Shown here one piece after another: positions 20,781 to 27,499 of a DNA stretch of 28,463 nt. Source of the stretch: a virus. The notes under the pieces were generated by a model. The model made no database searches. It had not been told where the DNA came from and worked only from the letters and a program-made list of their open reading frames with translations. The stretch covers positions 1 to 28,463 of the IMG/VR virus record IMGVR_UViG_3300031707_003304; one strand, written 5' to 3'. Each line of letters opens with the position of its first letter. Within the stretch, counting starts at the first letter, position 1. A program made the position numbers and the translations under genes.

Positions 20781-21728
20781 TCATTCACCGAGATTGAGCA
20801 TCGGTATCAGACCGTCACTTGGAATCATCAGCCACTTGGCCGTGGCAAGGTTGTGCACAAACTCCCATTTGATGATGTCCGGGTTGTCGGCCAGCGCCTT
20901 ACCGCGAACCGTGATGCTGTAGGCTTCCGCGTCCGCGCCCAACTTGGTTGACTGGGCATTCGCCTCTGCGTCTCGAATCTTCTGTTGCTTCTGGTATTCG
21001 GCGGCCTCGGCCTTGTGCTTTTCGGTCGTGACCGCTTCGAGGGCAATCTGCTTTTGCTCCATCGCGGTCACGTAGTCGGCGTCGAAGGATACCTTGCGCA
21101 CGAGGAAACTGTCGAGAATCACGCCGTAGCGGCCATATTCGAATTCGAGGGCCTTGCCCACCTCGGCCTCATACTCTGCAATGCCCACGCCGCTGTAGAG
21201 GTCGCCCGCCTTGTAGTTCTGAGCAAGGATGCGCACGAGGTTGCGACTGTGCGCCTTCACCACGTTCTCCACGACCATCTTCATCGGCCCGACATTGCGC
21301 ACGATTTCAATGGCGCGGTCCGCCGGGATGCGGAACAGGACCGTGTAACTGACGGTGATTTGCTGGCCGTCCGAGGTCTGCGCATCCACGGTGTAGTCCG
21401 GGTAGTTCGCTTGCGTGCTTTCGGGATGGTCGCTGGTCTCGTAGGAGCGGACCATGATAGGCACCTCGACTGTCCCTTGGATGAACGGCGTTTTCCAGTT
21501 CATCCCTTCGTGGAACACCGTGCCGGTCAGCGCGCCGAACTGCGTGACGAGCCGGACGTTGCCGTACTCGACCGGACTGCACGACCCCAGCACCAGTAGA
21601 ATTGCGAGAAACGCTACGACGCCGAGCGTAATGGAAATAACGGTCCCTGCTTGACCCTTGGCTTTCACTGTGTCCTCCGAAGGAACGCCGCGCGCCCTTG
21701 GCGACGCACGGCCAGCGTACTTGCTCAT
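20781..21728 (-). CDS. SPFH/Band 7 (stomatin/prohibitin-like) protein
   Basis: 315 residues. After 28 basic residues a membrane helix (TVISITLGVVAFLAILLVLG, 29-49) leads into the SPFH domain: VEYGNVRLVTQFGALTGTVF, EGMNWKTPFIQGTVEVPIMV, TSDGQQITVSYTVLFRIPAD and GRYGVILDSFLVRKVSFDAD. A coiled coil (KHKAEAAEYQKQQKIRDAEA) and the conserved end with YSITVRGKALADNPDIIKWE follow. Such proteins form membrane rings and scaffolds. ATG 21728 overlaps the phosphoesterase stop. An RtcB gene lies two genes further upstream; bacterial RNA-repair operons sometimes include slipin-like proteins. Confidence 0.9.
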   Translation of the reverse strand: MSKYAGRASPRARGVPSEDTVKAKGQAGTVISITLGVVAFLAILLVLGSCSPVEYGNVRLVTQFGALTGTVFHEGMNWKTPFIQGTVEVPIMVRSYETSDHPESTQANYPDYTVDAQTSDGQQITVSYTVLFRIPADRAIEIVRNVGPMKMVVENVVKAHSRNLVRILAQNYKAGDLYSGVGIAEYEAEVGKALEFEYGRYGVILDSFLVRKVSFDADYVTAMEQKQIALEAVTTEKHKAEAAEYQKQQKIRDAEANAQSTKLGADAEAYSITVRGKALADNPDIIKWEFVHNLATAKWLMIPSDGLIPMLNLGE

Positions 21729-22279
21729 GGCACAATCCCTGCGAGTTGTTCTGCGGATACGGGGTAGTAGTCCCAACAGTCCACGCCAACATCCACGCGC
21801 ACACCGCGATGATTCTCTGGCGGCAAGAGTCTGTCGGCGCTGACGTTCGAGATTCCGATGGTCCCGTGGCAGTGACCGTGGAGGTGCCACGCCCCGTAGT
21901 GTGAGCGCGGCCAACTGGCCAACGGGTAATGACAAAGCGTGACCCGACCCAGCAGTTCGTGCTCCACTTCGACCAGCGCCGGAAGGATGACCACCTGCGC
22001 TCCGCACCCGCTGGTCATGGGCGTATCAATCCAGCGGCGGTCGTGGCCGCCGGGAACGACGAGGATGTGGCCATTGAGCCGCGCGAAGTAGGCCGCCGCG
22101 AGTTGCGGGCCGCCCAACGTGAAGTCGCCGAGGAGGTAGACCGTATCATCGTTCGACACGCGCTCATTGAAGTTGGCGATGAGCGCGTTGTCCATCGTCT
22201 CCGGGGTGAACGGGCGACTGCAATACCGGACGATATTGGCATGCCCGAGGTGGGGGTCCGCGGTGAAGAACGTGTGCAT
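21725..22279 (-). CDS. calcineurin-like metallophosphoesterase with altered GNHD motif
   Basis: 184 residues starting MHTFFTADPHLGHANIVRYC. D8-x-H10, G51-D52 (LLGDF), H117 (LCHYP) and G135-H-C-H138 (HLHGHCHG) are all present. The GNH(D/E) motif reads G77-G-H-D80, so the usual metal-ligand Asn is Gly. This may reduce or change activity. Family members hydrolyse phosphomonoesters or diesters, including cyclic nucleotides. ATG 22279 shares bases with the upstream stop (TGATG). It sits between RtcB and SPFH genes. Confidence 0.85.
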   Translation of the reverse strand: MHTFFTADPHLGHANIVRYCSRPFTPETMDNALIANFNERVSNDDTVYLLGDFTLGGPQLAAAYFARLNGHILVVPGGHDRRWIDTPMTSGCGAQVVILPALVEVEHELLGRVTLCHYPLASWPRSHYGAWHLHGHCHGTIGISNVSADRLLPPENHRGVRVDVGVDCWDYYPVSAEQLAGIVP

Positions 22280-22644
22280 CACAAGACCCTCGCCTTGAGA
22301 TTGCCGAGGACCTTCGCGACCCACGCCCAGCGGGCCGGATGCTTCACGTTGTCGCGCACGCGCTGGTCCTTGGCAATCCTCACCAACTCCGCACAGTTGC
22401 CGCCAGCGCCGCACTCGCCTCCGAGGACAATCCTGCCGTCCGGGTCGCGGTACTCTGCGCCGCACATGCAACACACACTCATCCCGCGCGCGTGCGCCTC
22501 GCGCGTATCACGCAGTTGCCGCGCGACCTGAAGCGCGCTACCGAACGGGTAACAGGTCCCATTCCACAGGATGAACTCTACCAGTTCCTCTGGCATGTCG
22601 GGCTTGCGCATGATTCGGCGAACGAGGTCGTAGTAGGTAGCCAT
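22279..22644 (-). CDS. zinc-binding hypothetical protein
   Basis: 121 residues starting MATYYDLVRRIMRKPDMPEE. The middle has CCMCGAEYRDPDGRIVLGGE followed by CGAGGNC, a probable Cys-rich zinc site, flanked by helices (ALQVARQLRDTREAHARG; AELVRIAKDQRVRDNV). It lies between RtcB and the phosphoesterase in an unbroken chain. Not recognised. Confidence 0.65.
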   Translation of the reverse strand: MATYYDLVRRIMRKPDMPEELVEFILWNGTCYPFGSALQVARQLRDTREAHARGMSVCCMCGAEYRDPDGRIVLGGECGAGGNCAELVRIAKDQRVRDNVKHPARWAWVAKVLGNLKARVL

Positions 22645-22647
22645 CCG

Positions 22648-23808
22648 TTACCCCTTTATGCTTGCCAGCGGGCGCAGTTTGACCATCGCGGATACGAGGT
22701 CGGCCTGCGCCGCCATCACTTCGTCTATCGGCTTGTACGCGCCGGGCGCTTCGTCGAGGTCGCCCGCTGTACGCAGGCCGTGAACGATGCCCTTCATGCG
22801 CTCGATTTCGATGTCGAGGTTGAGTTCGCGCTTGGCCTGCCCGCGCCCCATGCGCCGCCCTGCCCCGTGACTGCATGACATGAGGCTGTCGGGGTTGCCC
22901 AGCCCGTGCGCAATGTAACTCGGGGACCCCATGCTCCCCGGAATGATAACCGTGGCCTGCGGCCCGGCAAACACTGCGCCCTTCCGGTGCACCCACAGGG
23001 TCTCGTCTCCAAACGCCTGCATGGCTGCGTAGTTGTGGCGCACGTCCAGTGAGAATTGCGCCTTACCGCCCGTTTGCTCCGCGAGGTCGGCTAGGATGAC
23101 GCGCATCATCGCCGCACGGTTAGCCTCGGCGAACTCGACCGCATAGGTCATGGCGGCCAGATACTCTTGGCCCAGTACCGAATCAATGGGCAGGTAGGCG
23201 AGTTGCTCGTTCGGCAACTCTAGCGAGAGGCGCTTGCAGACCGCCTGCGCGCCGGTGTGATACTCGGTGGCAATGCGCAGGCCAAAGTTGCGGCTCCCGC
23301 TGTGGAGCATGAGCCAGATAACCCCCGCCTCGTCCGCCTGAATCTCGATGAAGTGGTTGCCGCCGCCCAGTGTGCCAAGGGACACGCGCGCGTTCTGTAG
23401 TTCGCGTTGTATAACCCCGATGTCGGGCGCTCGTTCGAAGCCGTCCCACGCCTGAGGGTCCTTGTGCTTTGCGAAGCCAACCGGCACGGCCTTGCGAATC
23501 TCGCCCATGAGGCGCTTGAGCGCGTCATCGTCCTCTGGATAGTCGCGCAGGTCGCTCACGGCGAGGTTCGTGCGCACCGCGAGCATGCCGCACCCGATGT
23601 CCACGCCGACGGCGTTAGGAATGATGGCGTCTTTCACAGCCAGCACGCCTCCGATGGGCATGCCATAGCCCACGTGCGCGTCGGGCATAATGGCGACCGC
23701 GCGCGAGACGCTCAGATTGGCAATGTCGCGTATCTGGCGCTCCGTCCCCTCGTCGAGGCCAGTCACCCAACGCTTCACGGGGATGCGAGTGTCGGTGGTC
23801 TCAATCAT
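22648..23808 (-). CDS. rtcB: RNA ligase RtcB
   Basis: 386 residues. Ligates RNA 3'-phosphate or 2',3'-cyclic phosphate ends to 5'-OH ends, using GTP and Mn. Motifs: IMPDAHVGYGMPIGGVLA (D43, H45), VGVDIGCGM (C73), LGGGNHFIE (N151, H152), MLHSGSR (H169), VRHNYA (H258), WVHRKGA (H274), IIPGSMGSPSYI, and SCSHGAGRRM with H314 as the guanylated His. Length fits the family (~400). ATG 23808 overlaps the upstream stop by ATGA. A phage copy could repair tRNA cut by host anticodon nucleases, or process phage RNA. It is the second gene after promoter P4. Confidence 0.95.
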   Translation of the reverse strand: MIETTDTRIPVKRWVTGLDEGTERQIRDIANLSVSRAVAIMPDAHVGYGMPIGGVLAVKDAIIPNAVGVDIGCGMLAVRTNLAVSDLRDYPEDDDALKRLMGEIRKAVPVGFAKHKDPQAWDGFERAPDIGVIQRELQNARVSLGTLGGGNHFIEIQADEAGVIWLMLHSGSRNFGLRIATEYHTGAQAVCKRLSLELPNEQLAYLPIDSVLGQEYLAAMTYAVEFAEANRAAMMRVILADLAEQTGGKAQFSLDVRHNYAAMQAFGDETLWVHRKGAVFAGPQATVIIPGSMGSPSYIAHGLGNPDSLMSCSHGAGRRMGRGQAKRELNLDIEIERMKGIVHGLRTAGDLDEAPGAYKPIDEVMAAQADLVSAMVKLRPLASIKG

Positions 23809-24065
23809 GGTCCGACCTTCCGTATCGGCTTTACGGTCGCGTTCCAACCCTTCACAAAAAGGTGGCCGACGCCCCAAAAGACAACGGCAACGCATATCGC
23901 CATGCTAAACGCTCCAATGGCGCACAGCACGGCACCCCAGCCCCGCAACGTGGGCGTCAGCACCACGAGCAGGCTAGTCAAGTAGAGAACCATGGCGTAG
24001 TAGAACAGAATGACAATGCCGATGAGGAATCTTCCGAGGACCTGCCACAGCGCACGCCAAAACAT
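23805..24065 (-). CDS. two-pass membrane protein
   Basis: 86 residues starting MFWRALWQVLGRFLIGIVIL. Helices about 8-36 and 43-66 (GAVLCAIGAFSMAICVAVVF), then a basic tail FVKGWNATVKPIRKVGP. ATG 24065 follows AAGGGAGGCG. It is first in the P4 transcript and overlaps RtcB, so it may be a membrane partner of the RtcB/SPFH set. Confidence 0.7.
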   Translation of the reverse strand: MFWRALWQVLGRFLIGIVILFYYAMVLYLTSLLVVLTPTLRGWGAVLCAIGAFSMAICVAVVFWGVGHLFVKGWNATVKPIRKVGP

Positions 24066-24088
24066 AGTCGCCTCCCTTGCGTCAAGCG

Positions 24089-24118
24089 AGCCGGGCGGTG
24101 GCTTCCCACATCCCGGCT
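24089..24118 (-). promoter_or_regulatory. 5' leader hairpin of the RtcB operon
   Basis: AGCCGGG/CCCGGCT 7-bp stem (24089-24095/24112-24118), a 2-base internal loop, then GTGG/CCAC with a 4-base loop. It is located between P4 and the first gene of the operon. No U-run follows. It parallels the leader hairpin downstream of P3. Confidence 0.55.
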
Positions 24119-24134
24119 TGTGTCTACTGCGCTA

Positions 24135-24140
24135 ATTATA
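24135..24140 (-). promoter_or_regulatory. extended -10 promoter P4
   Basis: Minus strand ACGTGG-TATAAT, with TGG-TATAAT as extended -10. No TTGACA-like -35 is visible at 15-18 bases. The CGTGG block matches P1-P3. It lies 6 bases after the stop of 24146-25189 and drives the membrane protein/RtcB genes. Confidence 0.65.
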
Positions 24141-24145
24141 CCACG

Positions 24146-25189
24146 TCAGTATACTCCCCAGCGAATCAGGGTCTCGCGCGCCTCGCCGCATGCGCGGTCC
24201 GTCGGCAGGCACACCTCGCCCGGCGTGAGCGGGCCGGGTACGACGGGGTGAGGCGTCACCGTGTCCGGGTCCGTCACGATGAAGGGGGTATTGACCCATA
24301 GGCCGTCCACAACATGGCGATAGGGTTGCCGCCACTGGCCGTCGCCCATGTAGAGAGGCGGCGCTTCGTAGCCCCATACCCACTCGACTCGCGGTATCCA
24401 GTATTGGCGCAGGTCTAGTGGCTGGCCGCCGTCCTCGGGCGGGTGTCTGCCCTTCCACACCTCCACGCCGTCCATGCGATAGGAGATGCGCTTGTAGGTT
24501 GTCGGATTGACCATGCCCCAGCGAATGGCAGTATGAAAATCTACCTCGACCACTTCGCCGCGGTAGTAGACAACGCCCCACATATCCGAACGCCGCGCAC
24601 AGTCCACGACGAGGAATGGACCTTCCCAGTCTTCGGTCTGTCTGCGCAGATACACAGTCTGGCCGATGTCGGCCGGACTGATAAGAGATACGCCGCCCAC
24701 AAAGCCGCTGAGACTCATGCCGCGCGACCGCGCCGTTGCCTCCATGACGCCATTGGCGTAGTAGGTCGCCGCGCCGATAGTGTGCTGTGGGCTGGCAAGG
24801 AACCAACTGCGATTGGAAATCATGCCCGGTATCCATGACCCCTTTTCGAGCACCCAGTAGTAACCGTTGTAGACACTCGAATCATCCTCGCCGAGTTCGA
24901 AACGCATGTCGAAGTTGGTCAGAAGGAAGGGGTCATCGGCCGAGCCGGGCAGGGCGGGGACTTGCGCGCGCGGCCGCCATGTCGAAGGCGCGACCGGCGG
25001 CGCAATGGCCGGGGCGATTGACAATGCCGGGGCGGGCAGTTCGGTAGCCGCGGGCGTCGGCCGCACCTGCGCCGCGGGCGCTGTGGTCTCGACCGGCACA
25101 ACGGCAGATTGCGCGAGCGCGAGCGCGAGCAACAGTAGCGCAAGCAAGCAGACCGCGAGCGTTTCGTGCCGTCTGATTGGACGCATCAT
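24146..25189 (-). CDS. secreted protein, putative cell-wall or barrel domain
   Basis: 347 residues from ATG 25189. The N terminus MMRPIRRHETLAVCLLALLL plus ALALAQS is a signal peptide; an Ala/Pro-rich linker follows to about residue 70. The mature domain contains WFLASPQHTIGAATYYANGV, then GPFLVVDCARRSDMWGVVYY and RGEVVEVDFHTAIRWGMV, which resembles a double-psi or 3D-type barrel (G-x-F-x-x-V-D-C-A ... V-V-E-V-D), possibly a muralytic or envelope protein. This is tentative. There is no ribosome site; a promoter -10 sits 7 bases before the ATG, so the mRNA may be leaderless. Confidence 0.65.
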   Translation of the reverse strand: MMRPIRRHETLAVCLLALLLLALALAQSAVVPVETTAPAAQVRPTPAATELPAPALSIAPAIAPPVAPSTWRPRAQVPALPGSADDPFLLTNFDMRFELGEDDSSVYNGYYWVLEKGSWIPGMISNRSWFLASPQHTIGAATYYANGVMEATARSRGMSLSGFVGGVSLISPADIGQTVYLRRQTEDWEGPFLVVDCARRSDMWGVVYYRGEVVEVDFHTAIRWGMVNPTTYKRISYRMDGVEVWKGRHPPEDGGQPLDLRQYWIPRVEWVWGYEAPPLYMGDGQWRQPYRHVVDGLWVNTPFIVTDPDTVTPHPVVPGPLTPGEVCLPTDRACGEARETLIRWGVY

Positions 25190-25195
25190 GGCCGC

Positions 25196-25225
25196 AGAAT
25201 AGCAGTCATTCGTTTGGCGTGTCAA
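25196..25225 (-). promoter_or_regulatory. promoter P5, giving a leaderless start
   Basis: Minus strand TTGACA, 18-base spacer, TATTCT. The expected start of transcription is at or next to the A of ATG 25189. It drives 24146-25189. Confidence 0.6.
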
Positions 25226-25304
25226 GGCGAAATGCACTCCCGCGGCCACGATGCGCTTGAAAAAGGCCGAATCGAGATTCTTGCGTCCACTCAAAACACG
25301 CCAA

Positions 25305-25340
25305 TGTCGCGACAAGTGTCAAGACAAGTGTCGCGACACA
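25305..25340. repeat. three tandem 12-base palindromic repeats
   Basis: TGTCGCGACAAG, TGTCAAGACAAG and TGTCGCGACACA follow each other with exactly 12-base spacing. Each contains the dyad TGTC-NN-GACA. Located between the stop of 25346-26149 and promoter P5, about 80 bases upstream of its -35, it looks like a tandem operator for a dimeric regulator. A minisatellite is the alternative. Confidence 0.6.
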
Positions 25341-25345
25341 AAGCC

Positions 25346-26149
25346 CTACGGGGCCGTGATAGCCCTGAGCAGTGCGATGCTCGCCGGGTCAGTTACGATT
25401 GTGGGCGCAAGATTCCCGAAGTAAATGGTTGCCTTCTGTGCGCCGTCCTCCCCGGTCGCGAAGGCGACCGATACGATATGGCGGACCGCCACCTCGGCCC
25501 TGCGCGCCACCGGGCCAATGGCCGTGTAGGAGATTATGGTCAGGTCAACGGCCGGGCAAGCGGGCACTGAGTTGATTGCGTTCTGGACCAACACCACGGC
25601 TTGCGGCCCATCGGCGACATTCTCTTTACCGCCGACCATGCCCACGAAAGCGAATGGGTGGCCGTTGGCATCCTCTGCGTACTCGACAATGGCAATGTCT
25701 GCGACGCGCGCCCTGACAGTCGTGCCCTCGAGGCCAGTGTCGAACTCGACCCAGCCTGCCTCGCAACACGCACACGCGCAAGGCGCAGGCGCGCGCGTAG
25801 GCGTGGCCGTCGGGCGAGGAGTGCGCGTTGGATAACGCGGTGGAGGGGGTGGAGGGGGCGGCGGCGGCGGCGTGAAGGTTGGAGTCGACTCAGGTGGCGG
25901 CTGTGTGTCGGTGGCTGTCGGTGGAGGAGGAGGCGGCGGCTGTGTGTCGGTCGCCGTTGGCGGAGGCGGGGGTTGCGTAAATGTGGCCGTAGGCGGGGGT
26001 GGAATGGGCGTGAATGTGGCCGGAGGGTCACACGCCGCAACGCCAGCGCAGGCCGAAGGCGCAGGCACCCCAATCACGACAAGGATGAGCGCGATGGCCG
26101 CCGCAACTGCGGCCCCGAATAGTAGTTTGAAAATCCCTTGGTGGTTCAT
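25346..26149 (-). CDS. membrane-anchored protein with Pro/Thr-rich stalk
   Basis: 267 residues. The first ~33 residues are a signal anchor (FKLLFGAAVAAAIALILVVI). Residues ~40-125 form a low-complexity stalk with repeats of P-P-P-P-T-A-T-D-T-Q, coded by GC-rich tandem repeats at about 25840-26010. The C-terminal domain starts with ACACCEAGWVEFDTGLEGTT and continues with ADIAIVEYAEDANGHPFAFV. Stalks of this kind are typical of Chloroflexota surface proteins. ATG 26149 has AAGGAGAG. It may be exposed on the host cell or phage surface; the function is unknown. Confidence 0.75.
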   Translation of the reverse strand: MNHQGIFKLLFGAAVAAAIALILVVIGVPAPSACAGVAACDPPATFTPIPPPPTATFTQPPPPPTATDTQPPPPPPPTATDTQPPPESTPTFTPPPPPPPPPPPRYPTRTPRPTATPTRAPAPCACACCEAGWVEFDTGLEGTTVRARVADIAIVEYAEDANGHPFAFVGMVGGKENVADGPQAVVLVQNAINSVPACPAVDLTIISYTAIGPVARRAEVAVRHIVSVAFATGEDGAQKATIYFGNLAPTIVTDPASIALLRAITAP

Positions 26150-26436
26150 CTATCACTCTCCTTACGTTTGGTTTCCACGGGCACCGGGGTCACGCGAATC
26201 AGGCCCATGACCCCGTGGCCACCGCATCGCGGGCATCCCTGCCTCACGCGCCAGTCGGGGCGCTCGGGCTGGGGATGCGGCACCTGTATCCAGCGGTCGC
26301 CGTGACACCGTGAGCACAGAAAAAGCCCGCGCTCCGCCAACGTCTCCTTGGTCATGCAATTCGCTGGCGCAGGTAGGGTCGCCACCACAGTGCTGTATTT
26401 CGGAAGCGGCGCGAGTTCGAAGTAACTGTCGCTCAT
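26146..26436 (-). CDS. DnaJ-type zinc-finger-like small protein
   Basis: 96 residues starting MSDSYFELAPLPKYSTVVAT. LCSRCHGDRW and CPRCGGHGVMG form a C-x-x-C-x-G pair like the DnaJ central zinc region. Start and stop both overlap neighbours by ATGA. The start itself has no good ribosome site, so it probably depends on coupling from the tiny ORF upstream. Function unknown. Confidence 0.65.
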   Translation of the reverse strand: MSDSYFELAPLPKYSTVVATLPAPANCMTKETLAERGLFLCSRCHGDRWIQVPHPQPERPDWRVRQGCPRCGGHGVMGLIRVTPVPVETKRKESDR

Positions 26437-26498
26437 GGGTCAATCGCCAAAAGTAGCAGGAAAAAGACAATGATACCCACGAGAATGAGGGGCAACAT
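26433..26498 (-). CDS. 21-residue membrane peptide
   Basis: Starts MLPLILVGIIVFFLLLLA and ends in an acidic turn; essentially one membrane helix. The stop forms ATGA with the next start. The ribosome site is weak (GGATGACGG), so this rests on coupling and composition. Confidence 0.4.
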   Translation of the reverse strand: MLPLILVGIIVFFLLLLAIDP

Positions 26499-26507
26499 AG
26501 ACAACCG

Positions 26508-26864
26508 TCATCCGCCGTTCAACTTCAGGATAGCGCGCAGAAACAGCACCTCGGCCTCAGCGTGACGGAGTTCGGGGCGCTGGCGGAAGGGCGTACTCAA
26601 GCACTTGTTGATGTGCGTTACCTTGAAAATCGGGCAGTGATAGCACGGGTCAATCAGGAGAATGTCGAGGTAGGAATGGCAGAGGGCGCAACCGCCCCCC
26701 GCCTTCACCAGCACCGCACTGTTGTTGGCCGTGAGGAACCGCACGATGGCTCGCCACTTGGCGATGCTCTCGCGGATGCTTGGGCAGAGAATCTTGCCCG
26801 GCCACATGCCCGAGACCTCTATCTCGTAGGTGTTGCCCTTGTTCTTTTTGAAGGTGTACCTCAT
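26508..26864 (-). CDS. Cys-rich zinc-binding protein
   Basis: 118 residues starting MRYTFKKNKGNTYEIEVSGM. CALCHSYLDILLIDPCYHCP followed by KCLSTPF shows the C-x-x-C ... C-x-x-C-P ... C-x-x-T-P pattern of a small virus/phage zinc family I cannot name. ATG 26864 overlaps the methyltransferase stop and has AAAGAGG. Function unknown. Confidence 0.65.
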   Translation of the reverse strand: MRYTFKKNKGNTYEIEVSGMWPGKILCPSIRESIAKWRAIVRFLTANNSAVLVKAGGGCALCHSYLDILLIDPCYHCPIFKVTHINKCLSTPFRQRPELRHAEAEVLFLRAILKLNGG

Positions 26865-27499
26865 GTCAGCCTCTTTTCTGTTACGAACAGGTTTGCCTTG
26901 AGGAGCCGGTCCACGGCGAATTGATAAACGTCCTCGTCCTTCTCGACTCCGATGACATCAACTCCGTGCTGGCCTGCTACGAGGGGCAGGGTGCCGACGC
27001 CCATCATGGGGTCCACGACCAACTCGCCGGGCTTGACAAACCTCATCATGTGCTCGGCCCAGTTCAGCGATTGCATCCACTCGAAGGGCTGGCCGCGCAC
27101 GGCGAGGAGTTCGCCCTTCGTCACAGACTCAAATCCGTCTTTCACAAAGCCGCGCCCACGCGGGAAGTTTCCCTTGACGTACCAGAGAATCGGCTTCCAC
27201 GTGACCTCGACTCCCATGGCCATGCGCGGGTGCGGTCCGGCCTCTTGGTCCATCTTGAGAATCCAGCGGTACTTCAGCCCGGCCTCGCCCCACTGTTGGA
27301 TGACCCAAGGCAACAGGTAGTGCGGGGTGATAGCAAGCAGGCTCCCGCCGGGCTTGAGCACGCGCTGTGCGAACACGGCGAGGTCCGGCCACAGGCCCCG
27401 GTAGGGTTTCGGGTAGGGCGGGTCGGTGGCGATGACATCCACTGACTCGGGCTGAATGTCCGCGGTCTGGAATTCACCATGATGCAATTCGATGGTCAT
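26861..27499 (-). CDS. DNA N6-adenine or N4-cytosine methyltransferase
   Basis: 212 residues starting MTIELHHGEFQTADIQPESV. The catalytic D26-P-P-Y motif precedes the SAM-binding D163-P-M-M-G-V-G-T, so the order is that of beta-class enzymes. VFAQRVLKPGGSLLAITPHY and GVDVIGVEKDEDVYQFAVDR support the fold. It transfers methyl groups from SAM to A or C in DNA, probably protecting phage DNA from host restriction. No restriction enzyme is adjacent. ATG 27499 overlaps the upstream stop by ATGA. Confidence 0.9.
   Translation of the reverse strand: MTIELHHGEFQTADIQPESVDVIATDPPYPKPYRGLWPDLAVFAQRVLKPGGSLLAITPHYLLPWVIQQWGEAGLKYRWILKMDQEAGPHPRMAMGVEVTWKPILWYVKGNFPRGRGFVKDGFESVTKGELLAVRGQPFEWMQSLNWAEHMMRFVKPGELVVDPMMGVGTLPLVAGQHGVDVIGVEKDEDVYQFAVDRLLKANLFVTEKRLT

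Noticed and set aside
25305-25340. CRISPR-like or attachment site
   Set aside because: Only three 12-base units and no integrase gene in the window.
25840-26010. GC-rich tandem repeat as a CRISPR array
   Set aside because: The repeats are short, contiguous and in frame, coding the Pro/Thr stalk; there are no unique spacers.
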